A DNA stretch of 63,255 nt from Candidatus Paralachnospira sangeri (GTDB lineage Bacteria; Bacillota; Clostridia; Lachnospirales; Lachnospiraceae), in contig CAJFOT010000059.1 in the NCBI GenBank assembly GCA_904397815.1, positions 1 to 63,255 of the forward strand, in the 5' to 3' direction. Every line of letters begins with the position of its first letter. Positions within the stretch are counted from its first letter, which is position 1. The position numbers and the translations under genes are program-made. Below the pieces are notes generated by a model that had not been told where the DNA came from, searched no databases, and saw nothing but the letters and a program-made list of their open reading frames with translations. This document shows, piece by piece, positions 61,680 through 63,255 of this stretch.

Positions 61680-62891
61680 TTATTTTACCACTACATTTTT
61701 ATAATACCAGTTGATGCCGCCTGTGATCGTTGCGTCATCCAGTGTCTGTCCTTCTTCGCAGACCACTTCGCCTTCATTGGTCTCAATCAGGCCGCTGAAT
61801 ACATCCCATTCGCCGGAAAGCATTTTTTCCTTCGCCTCGTTGATTTTTTCTTCTGTACCCTCCGCGCACAGATCAGACAGCGGTGAAATGTCCACCAGGC
61901 CTTCCGCAAGACCTTCATAATAATTTTCCCCTGTCCAGGTTCCATTAATGACACTCTCAACAGCTTTTGTATAATATACGGACCAATCCCACACCACAGA
62001 AGTCAGGACAGCGCCCGGCGCGTCCTTGGACATGTCAGAATTGTATCCGACGCCCCATACGCCCTGCTCTTCCGCCGCCAGCTGAGGATTCGGCGTGTCA
62101 CAATGCTGTCCGATCACATCACATCCTTCTGCCAGCAGTGCATCTGCTGCCTGTTTCTCACCTTCCGGATCATACCAGCTGTTGGTTACTTTCACATATA
62201 CTTCCGCATCCGGATTCACAGAATAAACGCCCATCGCAAATGCATCGCAGCCGCCGGTCACCTCGGAATTATCCTGACCCATCGCAGCCACATAGCCGAT
62301 CTTATTGGTTTCAGTCTTTAATCCTGCCGCAATGCCGCTTAAATATCTGGCCTGATAAATTCTGCCGAAATAATTGTTGAAATTCACGCCATTTGATTTA
62401 TAGCCTGTAGCATGAGAAAAGATTACATCCGGATATTCCTCCGCTAAAGCCTCGCAGGTATCCATATAGCCCCAGCTGGTAGCAAAAATAATATTGCATC
62501 CTTCCTCGATACACTCTCTGATCGCTGTATCAATTTCCGAAACATTGGTGTCGTCCACGCTGTTCTTTCTGATGATCTGATCGTCAGAAAGCCCCAGATT
62601 CTGCTGCATGCCGATAATGCCCTGGTCGTGAGTATAGGTATATCCGGATCCTTCCGCCGGATCAGACAGATGAATCACACCGACCTTAATATCCTCTTTG
62701 GCGATCGCCGGCATCACACCTTCGCCGGTTCCCTCTTCACCGTTGTCAGCCGCTTCTGTATCTTCATTGGCAGCTACTGTAGTTTCTGCTCCATCCCCGG
62801 CAGCAGTCTCGCCGCTGTCCGAAGAACCGCACCCTGTCAGCATAGAAAGCGCCAACATCAGCGCCAGCATCAGGCTCAATACTTTTTTCAT
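61680..62891 (-). CDS. BMP-family substrate-binding lipoprotein
   Basis: The 403-aa protein has a lipoprotein signal with LSMLTGC, an acidic low-complexity linker, and a BMP/PnrA-like periplasmic-binding fold starting VGVIHLSDPAEGSGYTYTHD. Further family parts are ATSWGYMDTCEALAEEYPD, GYVAAMGQDNSEVTGG and DVIGQHCDTPNPQLAAEEQG. PnrA-like relatives bind purine nucleosides, so uptake of nucleosides or similar purines is likely. It is the first gene of the importer operon, with AAGGAGG before the ATG. Confidence 0.92.
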   Translation of the reverse strand: MKKVLSLMLALMLALSMLTGCGSSDSGETAAGDGAETTVAANEDTEAADNGEEGTGEGVMPAIAKEDIKVGVIHLSDPAEGSGYTYTHDQGIIGMQQNLGLSDDQIIRKNSVDDTNVSEIDTAIRECIEEGCNIIFATSWGYMDTCEALAEEYPDVIFSHATGYKSNGVNFNNYFGRIYQARYLSGIAAGLKTETNKIGYVAAMGQDNSEVTGGCDAFAMGVYSVNPDAEVYVKVTNSWYDPEGEKQAADALLAEGCDVIGQHCDTPNPQLAAEEQGVWGVGYNSDMSKDAPGAVLTSVVWDWSVYYTKAVESVINGTWTGENYYEGLAEGLVDISPLSDLCAEGTEEKINEAKEKMLSGEWDVFSGLIETNEGEVVCEEGQTLDDATITGGINWYYKNVVVK

Positions 62892-62935
62892 ACGAATCCT
62901 CCTTGGTCAGATGACCGTTTTCATGATATAAAATG

Positions 62936-62964
62936 ATAGTAACCTAAATTTCGATATATTTCAA
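62936..62964 (-). promoter_or_regulatory. Promoter of the BMP importer operon
   Basis: On the minus strand TTGAAA (62964-62959), 17 bases, TACTAT (62941-62936), about 45 bases upstream of the lipoprotein ATG. No purine riboswitch fold is visible in the leader. The rest of 62965-63056 shows nothing I can name. Confidence 0.65.
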
Positions 62965-63056
62965 GGAATATTTCGAAAATTTTTATAAATGCGTATGAAT
63001 CAGTTTATGGTATGTATTTTCGTTCAAGGGGACTTGCACAGCCCGGACGGCATCAA

Positions 63057-63255
63057 GAGCCGCAGCAGAATGCTGTGTCCGGACAGCCCTGCCCCTTAAC
63101 GCCTTTGTTCCCGGCCCGAATAAATTCTAAGCAGCCAGGCAGGCCCTTTTCCAGGACCGAAAAAGGGCCTGCCTGCCCGCTAAGAATTTATAATCAGGCC
63201 TCCACATGGACGTTAAGGGGCAGGGCTGTCCGGACACAGCATTCTGCCGCGGCTC
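63057..63255. repeat. 199-base fold-back inverted repeat at window edge
   Basis: Outer arms 63057-63101 and 63211-63255 are reverse complements over 45 bases with one mismatch. Inside them a second stem holds CAGGCAGGCCCTTTT (63136-63150) against 63161-63175, perfect over 15 bases with a 10-base loop, and a partly matched ATAAATTCT/AGAATTTAT pair. The outer arm itself contains the palindrome TGTCCGGACA. The right arm reaches the last base of the window, so the repeat may extend further. It may be a MITE-like element or a very large bidirectional terminator. Confidence 0.8.

Noticed and set aside
62892..63056. Purine riboswitch before the nucleoside importer
   Set aside because: The leader is short and AT-rich and shows no three-way junction or the conserved riboswitch core.
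1..63255. CRISPR array
   Set aside because: No series of regularly spaced direct repeats of CRISPR length was found; the repeat clusters seen are short arm-site or palindromic repeats.

Overview
The window looks like a chromosome segment of a gut-type Clostridia, most likely Lachnospiraceae. The signs are moderately high GC, Gram-positive lipoprotein signals, a classical Firmicutes order priA-def-fmt-zinc peptidase-rsmB-rlmN-prpC-prkC-rsgA-rpe-thiN, a BmpA-type nucleoside ABC transporter, and several families common in that group. The genus cannot be fixed from sequence alone.

Layout. 1-325: tail of an unidentified coding segment with two strong hairpins. 326-6235: S66 peptidase, a P-loop kinase (the only plus gene here), a maf / HAD phosphatase / foldase-lipoprotein operon joined by 4-base stop-start overlaps, then pyridoxal kinase with a probable vitamin B6 ECF S-component. 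6343-24644: one long minus-strand housekeeping block: cell division (ftsK), peptidoglycan precursors (murE, murF), replication restart (priA), formyl-Met processing (fmt, def), RNA methylation (rsmB, rlmN), the PASTA kinase / PP2C phosphatase pair, ribosome assembly (rsgA), rpe and thiN. 24673-28324: a large polytopic membrane protein and a MocR/PdxR-type regulator. 28466-30477: a graveyard of four clipped genes (acetyltransferase, cyclophilin-like lipoprotein, SDR, LysR), each with its own deletion. 30491-37343: a minus-strand accessory cluster: a putative HTH-like protein, a 996-aa protein kinase-STAND ATPase with a membrane anchor, a lipoprotein, a small membrane protein and an orphan. This is the best candidate for an undescribed signalling or defence system.

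37570-46965: radical SAM protein, TepA-like ClpP-fold protease, and a marR / MATE-cytidylate-kinase-fusion / pheS / pheT run behind a perfect-consensus promoter with an operator-like repeat; then an XRE membrane regulator and a lipoprotein. 47270-52057: UroD-family protein, GNAT, FAH-family protein, galM and asd. 52210-55921: an accessory patch ending at tRNA-Thr: PH-domain protein, a Uma2 gene broken by a 4-base duplication, an AT-rich AbiD/F-type HEPN gene with its own promoter and a short terminator-ended leader RNA, and a frameshifted tyrosine integrase followed by clustered repeats, which together mark a decayed integrated element. 56136-57852: rsmD-coaD-coiled-coil gene with a structured leader. 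57948-62891: four-gene nucleoside-type BMP ABC transporter. 63057-63255: a 199-base fold-back structure at the window edge.

All functions are read from motifs and gene context; no database search was possible.
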